Positions 22,748 to 30,689 of a stretch of 38,042 nt of DNA are shown one piece after another. Position numbers and translations under genes: made by a program. Origin of the DNA: a virus. Each line of letters starts with the position of its first letter. The stretch's first letter is position 1. The stretch covers positions 1 through 38,042 of IMG/VR virus record IMGVR_UViG_3300047510_000776; one strand, 5' to 3'. The notes beneath the pieces are model-generated. The model did no database searches. It saw only the letters and a list, made by a program, of their open reading frames with translations, and was not told where the DNA came from.

Positions 22748-23010
22748 AAATTGACGGAACGACTTATAAAGTGAAATTTGACCGGGACCCGGTCGAACTA
22801 GCCAAAGCGGCGCGCAAAGCCTGGAAACCGAAAAAGCCTAAAGACCTTCGGAAATTTCCGACATGGACTCCGAACGTGTCAACGGCCGATTACATTCGCC
22901 GGTTTGATGCGTTGAATTTTCTGCAGCCGGTGGACTATACCGGCGCAAGCGCTGAAACGGCCGCGCAATATGATCCGACAATTCCATTACTCGAGGAAAT
23001 AGCAGAATGA
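22735..23010 (+). CDS. Small early protein with basic linker, 91 aa
   Basis: MQTIKIDGTTYKVKFDRDPV, helix ELAKAARKAWKPKKPKDLRK, then FPTWTPNVSTADYIRRFDAL and an acidic end (IPLLEEIAE). The central Lys/Pro/Arg stretch could bind nucleic acid. ATG follows CTGGAGACTGAACT. No family recognised; ends in an ATGA overlap with the next gene. Confidence 0.6.
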   Translation: MQTIKIDGTTYKVKFDRDPVELAKAARKAWKPKKPKDLRKFPTWTPNVSTADYIRRFDALNFLQPVDYTGASAETAAQYDPTIPLLEEIAE

Positions 23011-23264
23011 AAACTCAAACCAATATTGCCGGCCTGCAGTGGCCGCAACATCTCTGGCCGTACACCTACACGCACGGCGACAGCGAATTGCTCTGTTTCG
23101 TTGACTGGGAGCCCGCTGACCGGTCTGTCGGCTGGACTGGCGGTGCCTGGCTCATTCACGCTTACGCTGGCGGTGTGGACGTGGTCGATCTGCTGAAGGA
23201 CCATATCGTCAAAGATATCGAGCGCGCAGCTGCTGAAGCGCTGCTGGAGGGTCCGACATGCTAA
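23007..23264 (+). CDS. Small Trp-rich early protein, 85 aa
   Basis: MKTQTNIAGLQWPQHLWPYT, HGDSELLCFVDWEPADRSVG, WTGGAWLIHAYAG, then a helical end VVDLLKDHIVKDIERAAAEA. Six tryptophans in 85 residues is notable. It overlaps both neighbours (ATGA upstream, 7 bases with the 23258 peptide). Function unknown. Confidence 0.6.
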   Translation: MKTQTNIAGLQWPQHLWPYTYTHGDSELLCFVDWEPADRSVGWTGGAWLIHAYAGGVDVVDLLKDHIVKDIERAAAEALLEGPTC

Positions 23265-23317
23265 CCCTCGCGATAAAAGTGATTGTCGGCTTGTGGGTTC
23301 TTGTGCGACGATTGTAG
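23258..23317 (+). CDS. 19-residue hydrophobic peptide
   Basis: ATG 23258 has GGAGGG seven bases upstream, one of the best sites in the cluster, and encodes MLTLAIKVIVGLWVLVRRL, a hydrophobic stretch with a basic end, like a minimal membrane peptide. It is the last frame before the terminator. Short enough to be chance, but the ribosome site argues for translation. Confidence 0.4.
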   Translation: MLTLAIKVIVGLWVLVRRL

Positions 23318-23370
23318 CGCGAGAGTCTCCGCTCGCATTTGAGTCTTCCGCCAATCCCTCCGGCGGATTT

Positions 23371-23403
23371 GCCCGTCAGGCCAAAACCTGACGGGCTTTT
23401 TTT
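23371..23403 (+). terminator. Strong intrinsic terminator of the early operon
   Basis: GCCCGTCAGG / CCTGACGGGC, a perfect 10-bp stem with a 6-base loop CCAAAA, followed by seven T. It closes the rightward early operon 54 bp after its last stop codon. On the opposite strand no T-run follows, so it is one-directional. Confidence 0.93.
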
Positions 23404-23437
23404 GGGCAGGCGCCGCAGGCGCATGACCGCATGCCTG

Positions 23438-25735
23438 CTACGCCAGGCGGACGGCTGCCGGCGCGGGCACTTCCTCGACCATGCGCCTGAGCTCCGATTT
23501 GTTCGTGCCGGCCAGCTCCGGCGCGCAGAAAATGTGTTTCTTGGTCGTGTGCTCGCGTGACGATATGCGACCCATATCGACCCAACCGGCCTCCCTGAGT
23601 GCATGCAGTAGCGCGCCTTGGTAAATGCGCTGGTTACCTGCGACGCCACTCTGCAGGCGGTCGCACAGCGCATGGAAGGGGCCGGCGATCACGCCAGAAG
23701 CAAACTCGGACAGTCGACGCTCGATCAGCTCCACCAGATACGATTCGCCCGAGCTGCGGCCCTGGTCGATCATAATTGCTTTCGCTTCGGTCATCGGTGG
23801 CGCTGCGGACGGGTTGAACGCCGACACGTCACGGGTGTGCAGGTACGATGCGACGGCCTCAAAGCCGCCTGAGTGATACCAGCGCCAGAGTGCTACGGCC
23901 TCCGACTCGGGCAAGCGGCCTGCTTCAGACCAGACGCAAAACCAGCGTCGATCGTTCGACGGGATCGAGATAGCTGCGCGCTCGTTCGAGAACGCGACGA
24001 CGAACACGCGGTTTAATGACATGTACGGGTGCAAACCCTTGCGGTTGATCTGCAAGAGCTCGGGCGGCGCTGCAATGATGGGCTTTAAAGCATTCTCGAG
24101 TGCTCGCCGGTCGCGCGCCTCAGACTGGCGCAGCTCGGCGATTTCCATCACTTCGCACTCGAGCGCATAGCCCCACTGCGAGCTCAGGTCCTCGTTCTTG
24201 ACCAGGCTGCAGTTCTGTTTGGTCTTCCCACCAATGGCCCAGAAGAACGGCGCCATCATCGTGTCTTTGCCCGAGCCTGGGTGCCCGCCGATCAAAACCG
24301 CGTGATTGATCTTCTGGTTCGGGTTTTGGATTTTGAAGGCCAGCGCGTTCAAGACGTGCTCGCGCTCAAAATCAGTCGGGATCATGCGCTCAACGTGCGC
24401 AAGCCATCGGGTGACGTCGCCTGGGATGCCAGCTGGCCGGGCGTCGCGCCAGCGGTTGCCGTACTCATGGCCCTCACGCTCGACGATCTTGGGCTCGCCT
24501 GCTGCGTAGGTTATGCCGACCAGCGCGTGAGCGTCCTCTGATTGGCGATTCTCGTCGAAACACGTAGACGCCTCAATTTTGGCGCCGTTATGTATGGACC
24601 GGCAGGGGATATGTCGGAAAAGTGCGTTAAAAGTAGATCGAGAAATTTCCCGACGATCTTCCAGATCAAAAAAGCTTTCATCTTCTTGAACATAGGCGAA
24701 CCTTGTAAACCAGTCGGCTTTCTCGAGCTTGTTTAACTCCCGGCGCTCGTTCTTAATTTCAACGTCCTTGATGATGCGCGCAGCGTTATCCTCGAACATG
24801 CCAGCGCCGGGCAGCTTGGCAAGTGCTGTCGTCATCACTTGCGCGAGCAGCTCGTCACGCAGGCCAGGCGAGTGCTTCGGTCCGCCCTGCCCTGCGACCC
24901 AGTCGAGAAACGTCTGCGAGTCGAAGTCAAGGCAGTGCGAGTGCAGGCAGCAATACGCCCGGTTAGCCGGGTGGTAGCGGCCTTCGGGGTTGCCGTCGGT
25001 GTGCTCGCCGTGGTTCGGGCAAACGACGCCCATCCAGCCCTCGGGGTTCGGGTGCCGCAGCGCCAGACCTTGGTCTGAGAGCCAGCGCATGACGTCGTCC
25101 GTGCCGTCGTCGGCGACGCGGATGGCCACGGGACCCAGCCGCACGCTCTCGTCCGGCACGACGTCAAGGGCGTTGCAGATTTCGTCCAGTGTGTATTCGC
25201 GCTCGGGATTAAAGCGAGCCAGCTGCGCCTTGAAGCCGTCCTTGCCGGGCTTGAGATTGACGGAACCTGGCAGGCGGAAGTTGCGCACCGGGTTGCAGGC
25301 GCCGGGATCGGTGTAGCCGGCGTTGGCGATCGCGCGGATAGCGGCTGCGAAGTCGGCCTTCGATGGCTGTTCAGAAAAGACGTAGCCCCACTGGAACGAG
25401 CCGGGTGACGTCTCCATGATCCAGGTGGGCTCGAGTGGTGGTGTCTTGGATTTGGTGCCGATGTCGTCCAACATCATGACCAGGATGTACTCGCAGTTGG
25501 CGATACTCGCGCTCGGCTTGTCTTTGAAGCGGTCGACGATAAAACTCGCCGTGTTGCCGTACCAGCTCTCGCCATCCTTGCGCTTGTGCTTGGGGTAGTA
25601 CGCTGGCCATGTGGCCTTGATCGCACCATCCGCGTGGAATTGCATCTGGCCGCCCTGTAGAATCGGCTTCTGGCGCACGATCAGCGCCGTCTCACCAACA
25701 GGTGCGAGACTGGTGTAAAATTCAAAGAAATCCAT
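23438..25735 (-). CDS. Primase-helicase (RepB-type primase + D5/DUF5906-like helicase), 765 aa
   Basis: Residues ~1-200 look like a RepB/archaeo-eukaryotic-type primase: ILVMMLDDIGTK with D90-D91, and CNPVRNFRLPGSVNLKPG. A zinc-binding segment follows at ~239-268 (CPNHGEHTDG, then YCCLHSHC). From ~440 comes a superfamily 3-type helicase with Walker A GGHPGSGKD (483-491) and a later RRWFCVWSEAG arginine-finger-like region. It primes and unwinds phage DNA, pairing with the polymerase encoded upstream. Last gene of the leftward replication operon. Confidence 0.85.
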   Translation of the reverse strand: MDFFEFYTSLAPVGETALIVRQKPILQGGQMQFHADGAIKATWPAYYPKHKRKDGESWYGNTASFIVDRFKDKPSASIANCEYILVMMLDDIGTKSKTPPLEPTWIMETSPGSFQWGYVFSEQPSKADFAAAIRAIANAGYTDPGACNPVRNFRLPGSVNLKPGKDGFKAQLARFNPEREYTLDEICNALDVVPDESVRLGPVAIRVADDGTDDVMRWLSDQGLALRHPNPEGWMGVVCPNHGEHTDGNPEGRYHPANRAYCCLHSHCLDFDSQTFLDWVAGQGGPKHSPGLRDELLAQVMTTALAKLPGAGMFEDNAARIIKDVEIKNERRELNKLEKADWFTRFAYVQEDESFFDLEDRREISRSTFNALFRHIPCRSIHNGAKIEASTCFDENRQSEDAHALVGITYAAGEPKIVEREGHEYGNRWRDARPAGIPGDVTRWLAHVERMIPTDFEREHVLNALAFKIQNPNQKINHAVLIGGHPGSGKDTMMAPFFWAIGGKTKQNCSLVKNEDLSSQWGYALECEVMEIAELRQSEARDRRALENALKPIIAAPPELLQINRKGLHPYMSLNRVFVVAFSNERAAISIPSNDRRWFCVWSEAGRLPESEAVALWRWYHSGGFEAVASYLHTRDVSAFNPSAAPPMTEAKAIMIDQGRSSGESYLVELIERRLSEFASGVIAGPFHALCDRLQSGVAGNQRIYQGALLHALREAGWVDMGRISSREHTTKKHIFCAPELAGTNKSELRRMVEEVPAPAAVRLA

Positions 25736-25755
25736 TGTTGTCCTTGTAGTGAAAG

Positions 25756-25780
25756 AGCCGCCTGGCAGGGCGGCTTTTTT
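25756..25780 (+). terminator. Rightward terminator inside the leftward replication operon
   Basis: AGCCGCC/GGCGGCT stem, TGGCAG loop, six T at 25775-25780 on the + strand. It lies between the polymerase stop and primase start. In the leftward mRNA it would be a hairpin preceded by A-residues, so it should stop only rightward (antisense) transcripts. Confidence 0.7.
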
Positions 25781-27746
25781 ATTTTCCGTAACGACTCATT
25801 GTCTCCACTTCTGCCGACAAAGGAAGCCCAGCCGCCCAGTCGGGCGGTGTGCACATCACTTGTTGCAAGGTATTGGGCGCATCAGGGTCGGCTGTCTCCA
25901 GAACAATCTCATCGTGCACATGCAGCACGACGTCGTCGAGCTGGCGTAAAGCGTGCCGTAGCAGATCGTTGGCGACTGCCTGCGTTATGTTCTCACAGGC
26001 GAGCCCGCGCCACAAGCGGGCACGCGGCCATTCGGTGGCGTCCGCTGCCGGTTTCCACGCCGCTTTGACATACGTGATCTCGTCGCCCTCAAACTTAGCA
26101 AATGGATAGCACAGGATGCGACCACTGGGCAGCGCGTACCAAAGATGGCGCCCGTCGTACAGGTACGTCACCCGACCGGCGGGGAACTCCCGCCCAGGGT
26201 TGCGTAGCGCCCGCGTGTAGGCGTTCTCGAGCTTGTCCCAGTAGCGCACGGCCCAAGCGTTCGCACGGCGCCATGCGTCTACAATGCGGCGAGAATCGGA
26301 CTCGGCCATGATGACGCCGTAGTTGCGACCCATCGCACTGAAGGCGCCGATTGAGCCGCCGAAACCCAGCGACAGGATCGCGACCTTGCCGATCTGGCGC
26401 TGCTCTTTGTCAACCGCGTCCTCGGGCACGCGGTAGATGCCGGCGGCCTCACGCTTGTAGATGTCGCGGCCATCGCGGAAGACCTGCAGCACCTCGTCGG
26501 CCTGTGGATCGGCTGACGCCCAGGCGGTCACTCGGGCTTCGACTGCTGACCAGTCGGCTGCAACGAACTGCTTGCCAGGTGCCGGAATCAGTGCGGGCCG
26601 GAGCATTCCCTTGAGAACATCTGTAACGCGTTTTCCAAATCTTGGGGTGACGCTGTGGCCTCGGACCATAGCGTGCCTAACGTCATCCGGCTCTGCGGCA
26701 CACTTGCGTGTGAAGTTATGGACCTGTGCGCCATAGCTCGAAGCACGTCCAGTGGCAGATCCTCCGGCGAAGACAAAAGCACCTCGTACTCGGTGATCGT
26801 CTTCGTCTGCCAAGCCTGCAAGGCGGCTGAACTTCGCAACCGACGACGCCCAGAGGTCGTCTGCGCATTGAATGACGTCCGCAACAGTGGCCGGAATCTC
26901 ATCGGGGTTCTCCTCTGCAAAAGCCAGTAAATTAGCGCGTATTGATTTGTCGATACTGTACTTCTTTTCGCCATCCTTGTAGACCTCCATCATCTTCAAG
27001 GCTTGCGGTCCTACTCTGTCCATCACCCACTGCTTCATGCGTGGGCTGCGCACGGATTGAATCTCACCCTGCGTCAAGTCGGCAACTAATGTTTCGATCT
27101 CTTCGAGTTCGACGGATGCGTAGCGAATGGCTGCGTGAGCTAACGGCAGGTCAAGCAAGACGCCACGGTCGTTGATGCGCTCGTTCACATGATAGTCGGC
27201 CAGCTCTTGATCTGACAGTGGCCGCATGGCCTTACTGATCTCGCGCATGGTTCTGACGTCCTGCTCGCAGTACGCGACCATCTCGGCCATTAACTCTGGC
27301 GAATCGTTAAACGATCCATCAGCGCGAGGGATGGAAAGAGCGCGGATAAGCTGGCTTCCTCGGTGGTCTTTGCGCATGTTGCTGCTGATGGCGCGTCCGA
27401 CGTCTTCGAGAGACCCAGGCAAGCAGTTAGCACGCGCTTGTGTCGCGGTGCAGTAGAACTGGTGAAGCGCAGGCTTGGGTACGCCAAAATCTTGGCATAA
27501 GACATTCCAAAAGATCTGACGATCAAAACCGGCGTTATGAAACCGCAGCTGTTTACCAGCGCGAATGTGTTCTGATATTGATTCAGGGAATGGTTGATCC
27601 GGCGTCCATGTCTGTACATCGTCGTCTCCAAAAGCGTAGGAAAAGCACAGAATTGATGTGCTTGCGTCCAAGCTATAGTTATAGCCGCCGCGCGACGGTA
27701 GATCGCAGCGGCTTCTTGTTTCGAAATCGCCCCAAAGCACAGTCAT
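25779..27746 (-). CDS. DNA polymerase, family A, with 3'-5' exonuclease
   Basis: 655 aa from ATG 27746, which overlaps the HNH stop as ATGA. Exonuclease: GDFETRS with D7 and E9, D75 in HNAGFDRQ, and Y159/D163 in YCEQD. Polymerase: motif A VAADWSAVEARV with D398, motif B RQIGKVAILSLGFGG, motif C LHVHDEIVLE with catalytic D612. No 5' nuclease domain. All catalytic residues are present. It replicates the phage genome with the adjacent primase-helicase. This compact form is common in podoviruses and prophages with DUF2800-type replication modules. Confidence 0.93.
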   Translation of the reverse strand: MTVLWGDFETRSRCDLPSRGGYNYSLDASTSILCFSYAFGDDDVQTWTPDQPFPESISEHIRAGKQLRFHNAGFDRQIFWNVLCQDFGVPKPALHQFYCTATQARANCLPGSLEDVGRAISSNMRKDHRGSQLIRALSIPRADGSFNDSPELMAEMVAYCEQDVRTMREISKAMRPLSDQELADYHVNERINDRGVLLDLPLAHAAIRYASVELEEIETLVADLTQGEIQSVRSPRMKQWVMDRVGPQALKMMEVYKDGEKKYSIDKSIRANLLAFAEENPDEIPATVADVIQCADDLWASSVAKFSRLAGLADEDDHRVRGAFVFAGGSATGRASSYGAQVHNFTRKCAAEPDDVRHAMVRGHSVTPRFGKRVTDVLKGMLRPALIPAPGKQFVAADWSAVEARVTAWASADPQADEVLQVFRDGRDIYKREAAGIYRVPEDAVDKEQRQIGKVAILSLGFGGSIGAFSAMGRNYGVIMAESDSRRIVDAWRRANAWAVRYWDKLENAYTRALRNPGREFPAGRVTYLYDGRHLWYALPSGRILCYPFAKFEGDEITYVKAAWKPAADATEWPRARLWRGLACENITQAVANDLLRHALRQLDDVVLHVHDEIVLETADPDAPNTLQQVMCTPPDWAAGLPLSAEVETMSRYGK

Positions 27747-28261
27747 GTTAACCACCATACACATCCGTAAGCCGGGCGATTATTTTTAAGCGCGTGGCTA
27801 ATACCACCTGTTTGAACACCGCGCATTGCTATTTCCGCTTCCATTAAGCTGTCGTACGTATAAATACGCCCCGATGACAACGATATACCTTTAACTTTTC
27901 TTTTATTGTTAGCTTTTCTACCAGCAGCAATCGCATGGCGCACATTTTCTTTACGACTGACCCACTCAAGATTTTTTACATTGTTATTAGCCCTGTCAAA
28001 ATCTTTGTGGTTTACTTCCGTGTACCCATGCACGTTGCCAAGAAACGCTTCCGCAACTAATTGGTGAATAGTGCGTACTTTGCGCGTTGATTTACCCCCA
28101 CGATACAGGTGAACGCATAGATAGCCATGCGTCATTCTGTTAGGAGTAAGAAGTTTGTTGGCTTTACACGACCACACTTCGCCAAATTGATTCACGGCAT
28201 ACCGACCTTTGTACCCTTCTATAGGAATCCAAATGTCTTTCATGCCACAGATGTCTGTCAT
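27743..28261 (-). CDS. HNH homing endonuclease with NUMOD4 domain
   Basis: 172 aa. NUMOD4 at the N-terminus (IWIPIEGYKGRYAVNQFGEV, then WSC), HNH core TIHQLVAEAFLGNV, VNHKDFDRANNNVKNLEWVS, and a C-terminal helix-turn-helix-like NUMOD (YDSLMEAEIAMRGVQTGGIS). Such free-standing enzymes cut genomes lacking them and spread by repair. More AT-rich than the polymerase gene, consistent with recent acquisition. Neither ATG 28261 nor ATG 28243 has a good ribosome site; the latter begins right at the NUMOD4 motif. The polymerase downstream is intact. Confidence 0.9.
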   Translation of the reverse strand: MTDICGMKDIWIPIEGYKGRYAVNQFGEVWSCKANKLLTPNRMTHGYLCVHLYRGGKSTRKVRTIHQLVAEAFLGNVHGYTEVNHKDFDRANNNVKNLEWVSRKENVRHAIAAGRKANNKRKVKGISLSSGRIYTYDSLMEAEIAMRGVQTGGISHALKNNRPAYGCVWWLT

Positions 28262-28273
28262 GTTTAACCCAAT

Positions 28274-28349
28274 AAAAAAACCCTGTTCTGCATTCTCGTC
28301 TTGCGACGTTGGCGGACTCGGCAGACACCGAGCAGAATGCAGAACAGGG
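28274..28349 (-). terminator. Long hairpin with T-run upstream of the homing endonuclease
   Basis: A perfect 16-bp inverted repeat, CCCTGTTCTGCATTCT (28281-28296) with its complement at 28334-28349, encloses 37 bases that hold a second stem CTCGG/CCGAG. On the minus strand it is followed by seven T. Intrinsic terminator or attenuator for leftward transcription, 12 bp before the HNH ATG. Confidence 0.75.
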
Positions 28350-28564
28350 CTTGTCTGTCAGCGTGCCGCCAAGCACAAACACATACTAGCATAAGAGGGT
28401 GGCCCCGGTTACCCTGCCAGCATCAGGGCGAACCGACCAAGGAAGATCCTGATGTTTAGGTAACCGGTGCCATTGAAAGGTGGGGTACTCGCTGCGTCTG
28501 TCTGCAGTACCGGCTGGGTTTTCCCGACCAGTCGCACGGCAGCATCCGCTTTCCCCCGTGCTAC
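28350..28564 (-). other. Structured non-coding block, no gene
   Basis: 215 bp between the replication-module protein stop and the hairpin. On the minus strand CCGGTTACC pairs with GGTAACCGG around an inner ATCAGG/CCTGAT stem (about 28402-28466). No open frame of note. Could be a leader RNA or remnant of the homing-element insertion. Confidence 0.5.
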
Positions 28565-29197
28565 TTACGCCGAGCGACGACGACGTGCTGGTGCTGCGTC
28601 TTCGCTGCTGACTTCGTCTGGCGCGGCTTCAGGCATCTTGCCGTCCATGCCGACCCACTCGATGATTTCAAACACCGGCGTGAAAATCTTACCGTACATC
28701 TTGTGCTTGTACGAATCAGTTTTCAGTTTGACGACAGGCACCGGTTTGGTCTGGTCTGCTTCCATTTGCTGCGCGATCGAGATGCCCAAATTTTGCACTG
28801 CCTTCTTGCCGCCAACAGATGTGACCGTGAACCGCACTTCCATGTCCTTGTCAGGACCACTGACACATTTCAAACCCATACCGATTTGCAGCTGCCATCC
28901 TTTCTCAGCACCTGCAGGTGCTTCGCCTGGGTGTGGCAGTGGCTCAGTCAACGGCACCATCCTCTCACCCAAGACGACAGCGTCGCCCCAGGCGATGTAG
29001 CCGTGCACGAACGATGCAGGGTTGACTGCCCACAGCGTCTCGGCTTCGACTTCAGTTTGATTGGCGCCATAGACCCAGTCGCCACGCTTGTCCATTTTCA
29101 GGATAACGAAGCCCGTTGGGCCAACGTCTTTTTCAAGTGTACGCAATGCGGTAGTAAGAGCAGCCACGTTTGGAAGATTTGCAAGAGCGAATGACAT
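28565..29197 (-). CDS. Conserved replication-module protein, possibly ssDNA-binding
   Basis: 210 aa. Beta-rich core with FVILKMDKRGDWVYGANQTE, HGYIAWGDAVVLGERMVPL, WQLQIGMGLKCVSGPDKDME, VRFTVTSVGGKKAVQN and YGKIFTPVFEIIEWVGMDG, then an acidic/basic low-complexity tail ending RRRRSA. Proteins at this spot, between DUF2800 and PolA in related modules, are often thought to bind single-stranded DNA (compare DUF2815), but this one is not a clear member of that family. Site AAAGGAAAGTATT before ATG. Confidence 0.6.
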   Translation of the reverse strand: MSFALANLPNVAALTTALRTLEKDVGPTGFVILKMDKRGDWVYGANQTEVEAETLWAVNPASFVHGYIAWGDAVVLGERMVPLTEPLPHPGEAPAGAEKGWQLQIGMGLKCVSGPDKDMEVRFTVTSVGGKKAVQNLGISIAQQMEADQTKPVPVVKLKTDSYKHKMYGKIFTPVFEIIEWVGMDGKMPEAAPDEVSSEDAAPARRRRSA

Positions 29198-29208
29198 AAT
29201 ACTTTCCT

Positions 29209-30330
29209 TTATTGAAGTTTAGAGAGAGCGGCCATCAATTGACGACCGAGTTGCAACACCGCTGGCCTCGGATCGGAATCCGGTGCCAACGTACTACCCG
29301 ACGAAACCGATACGACCAGATCCGACGGTAATTCGACTTTAATCTTCTTTAAGAGTTTTTCTGCTTGCGCAGGAGAAATAACTTCGAGTTCTTTGTACGG
29401 CTCGACAAGTGACTTTAACAGAAAATCTTTCGCTTTGGTCTCGTCCGCCCACTGGCGGCGCGACTGTTTGGCGACCAACTTGTAACCTGGCACTGGGCGT
29501 TCGTTCTCCAACATCTGAAACGCCAGCGCGCGCAGGTCTTTGATGTAGTCTTCCAGCCGGTCAGCTTGCTCAAGTTGCATCGCGATCTGTTCAGCCGGCA
29601 GGTTCGCGAGCTGCACGCGCAACGCACGTTCGACTTCGCCTGTCATTTGCGGGCAGATCGGTTTGGCTGCGCACCAGCGGCAGTGCTCACCCGTCTTCAT
29701 GGTGGGCTCGGGCCACGACGACTCGCGCACGGCTTTGGCTAACTCAACTTCGAACTGCTTAACGCGCTCGGGTGTCGTGACCCAGCGACGGATCGCTGGC
29801 GGCTGCACGATCACACACTCGATCTCGTCTACGCCTTCGAAGACCCACTTGCACGCGGGTGTTCGCATTGCCGCAGCTGCGTAAAATAACAACTGAGGGT
29901 TTTCCACAGCATCCACAGATACACCATCGCCAAATTTCCAATCAAGAACGACCGCACGTTTATCTTTACGCCCAAGTAGGTCAGTGCTACCAAAGACACC
30001 AGGCAGATAATCGCCAAACCCAACTCGGGTCTCCACCATGTACTCCATCGTCTTGTCGGGGTCGATGGCGTCGAGTGCTTCAAGAGCGGGAATAATCTTC
30101 TCATCAATTAACTCCTGTGTCAGAACCTGATCTTTGTAGGTTGCGCCAATGCACTGTTCTGGCTTCTTGTCGAACTCCAAGAGTTCAGCGATGACGTTGT
30201 GTAGCAGAGTGCCACGGTCGGCGTGCTCACTTGAGGGTTTGGGTGGCATCTGCTGAACGAGCTTGACTGACGCTGGGCAGTTGATGACGCGCTTGGCGGT
30301 GGATCCACCGACGACATTAGAATGTTGCAC
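29209..30330 (-). CDS. Cas4/RecB-like PD-(D/E)XK nuclease, DUF2800
   Basis: 373 aa from GTG 30330, chosen because GGAG lies six bases upstream and the protein then begins QHSNVVGGSTAKRVINCPAS, as family members do; the TTG at 30387 lies in the -35 box. Nuclease motifs: H44 in GTLLHNVIAE, D117 in GSTDLLG, D130 and K132 in VLDWKFGDG. Cysteines C18, C217, C220 and C226 (CRWCAAKPIC) match the Cas4-type 4Fe-4S site. It probably resects or processes ends in phage recombination/replication. First gene of the leftward replication operon. Confidence 0.87.
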   Translation of the reverse strand: MQHSNVVGGSTAKRVINCPASVKLVQQMPPKPSSEHADRGTLLHNVIAELLEFDKKPEQCIGATYKDQVLTQELIDEKIIPALEALDAIDPDKTMEYMVETRVGFGDYLPGVFGSTDLLGRKDKRAVVLDWKFGDGVSVDAVENPQLLFYAAAAMRTPACKWVFEGVDEIECVIVQPPAIRRWVTTPERVKQFEVELAKAVRESSWPEPTMKTGEHCRWCAAKPICPQMTGEVERALRVQLANLPAEQIAMQLEQADRLEDYIKDLRALAFQMLENERPVPGYKLVAKQSRRQWADETKAKDFLLKSLVEPYKELEVISPAQAEKLLKKIKVELPSDLVVSVSSGSTLAPDSDPRPAVLQLGRQLMAALSKLQ

Positions 30331-30358
30331 TGTACTCTCCTGAACTGTTTGAGCCCCG

Positions 30359-30387
30359 ACTATGCCGGACAAAATAATCCTTGTCAA
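30359..30387 (-). promoter_or_regulatory. Leftward promoter of the replication operon
   Basis: On the minus strand TTGACA (30387-30382), a 17-bp spacer and CATAGT (30364-30359). The -35 is a perfect match, the -10 matches 4 of 6. It would give a short leader before GTG 30330. Its -35 box overlaps that of the rightward promoter. Confidence 0.65.
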
Positions 30388-30410
30388 ATACTTTTTTAGG
30401 GTGTTATATT
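30381..30410 (+). promoter_or_regulatory. Rightward promoter of the VRR-NUC operon
   Basis: TTGTCA (30381-30386), 18-bp spacer, TATATT (30405-30410), each with one difference from consensus. The expected start of transcription falls on or next to ATG 30417, implying a leaderless mRNA. Confidence 0.6.
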
Positions 30411-30416
30411 TCGGCC

Positions 30417-30689
30417 ATGCGTGAATCAGAGATCGAAAACTATTTTGTTTGGACAGTCGAGCGTGCCGGTGGCAAGACGTACAAGTTCAAGTCTGTCACA
30501 CAGCGCGGGGTTAGTGACCGCTTAGCTTGTATGCCTGATGGCAGCACATGGTTTGTGGAGTTGAAAGCACCCAAGGGTCGCCTGTCCGAGCTGCAAAAAC
30601 ATTTTCGCAACGATGTGTTGCGATTGAAACAAAACTACGCCTGTTTATGGTCAAAGGAGATGGTGGATGATTGGATTAAGCAGAGATGA
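30417..30689 (+). CDS. VRR-NUC domain nuclease
   Basis: 90 aa, the usual size of stand-alone phage VRR-NUC proteins. E4/E6 in RESEIENYFV, the GVSDRLACMP motif with the conserved Asp, and FVELKAPKGRLSELQ with the ExK pair and Gln form the complete active-site set. This family cuts branched DNA. Start placed at ATG 30417 because the longer TTG frame (30381) sits in the promoter. Likely acts with the SNF2 helicase in the same operon and the Cas4-like nuclease across the divergent promoter. Confidence 0.9.
   Translation: MRESEIENYFVWTVERAGGKTYKFKSVTQRGVSDRLACMPDGSTWFVELKAPKGRLSELQKHFRNDVLRLKQNYACLWSKEMVDDWIKQR

Noticed and set aside
23209-23673. 154-aa leftward frame across the early terminator
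   Set aside because: Arg-rich shadow of the primase-helicase C-terminus that crosses a strong terminator; the primase frame carries the real motifs.
27743-28564. Group I intron carrying the HNH gene
   Set aside because: The polymerase frame is intact and starts after the HNH stop; I could not find conserved intron core elements, so a free-standing homing gene is simpler.
28467-29000. 177-aa rightward reading frame
   Set aside because: Mostly antisense to the conserved replication-module gene, and its start lies in the structured non-coding block.
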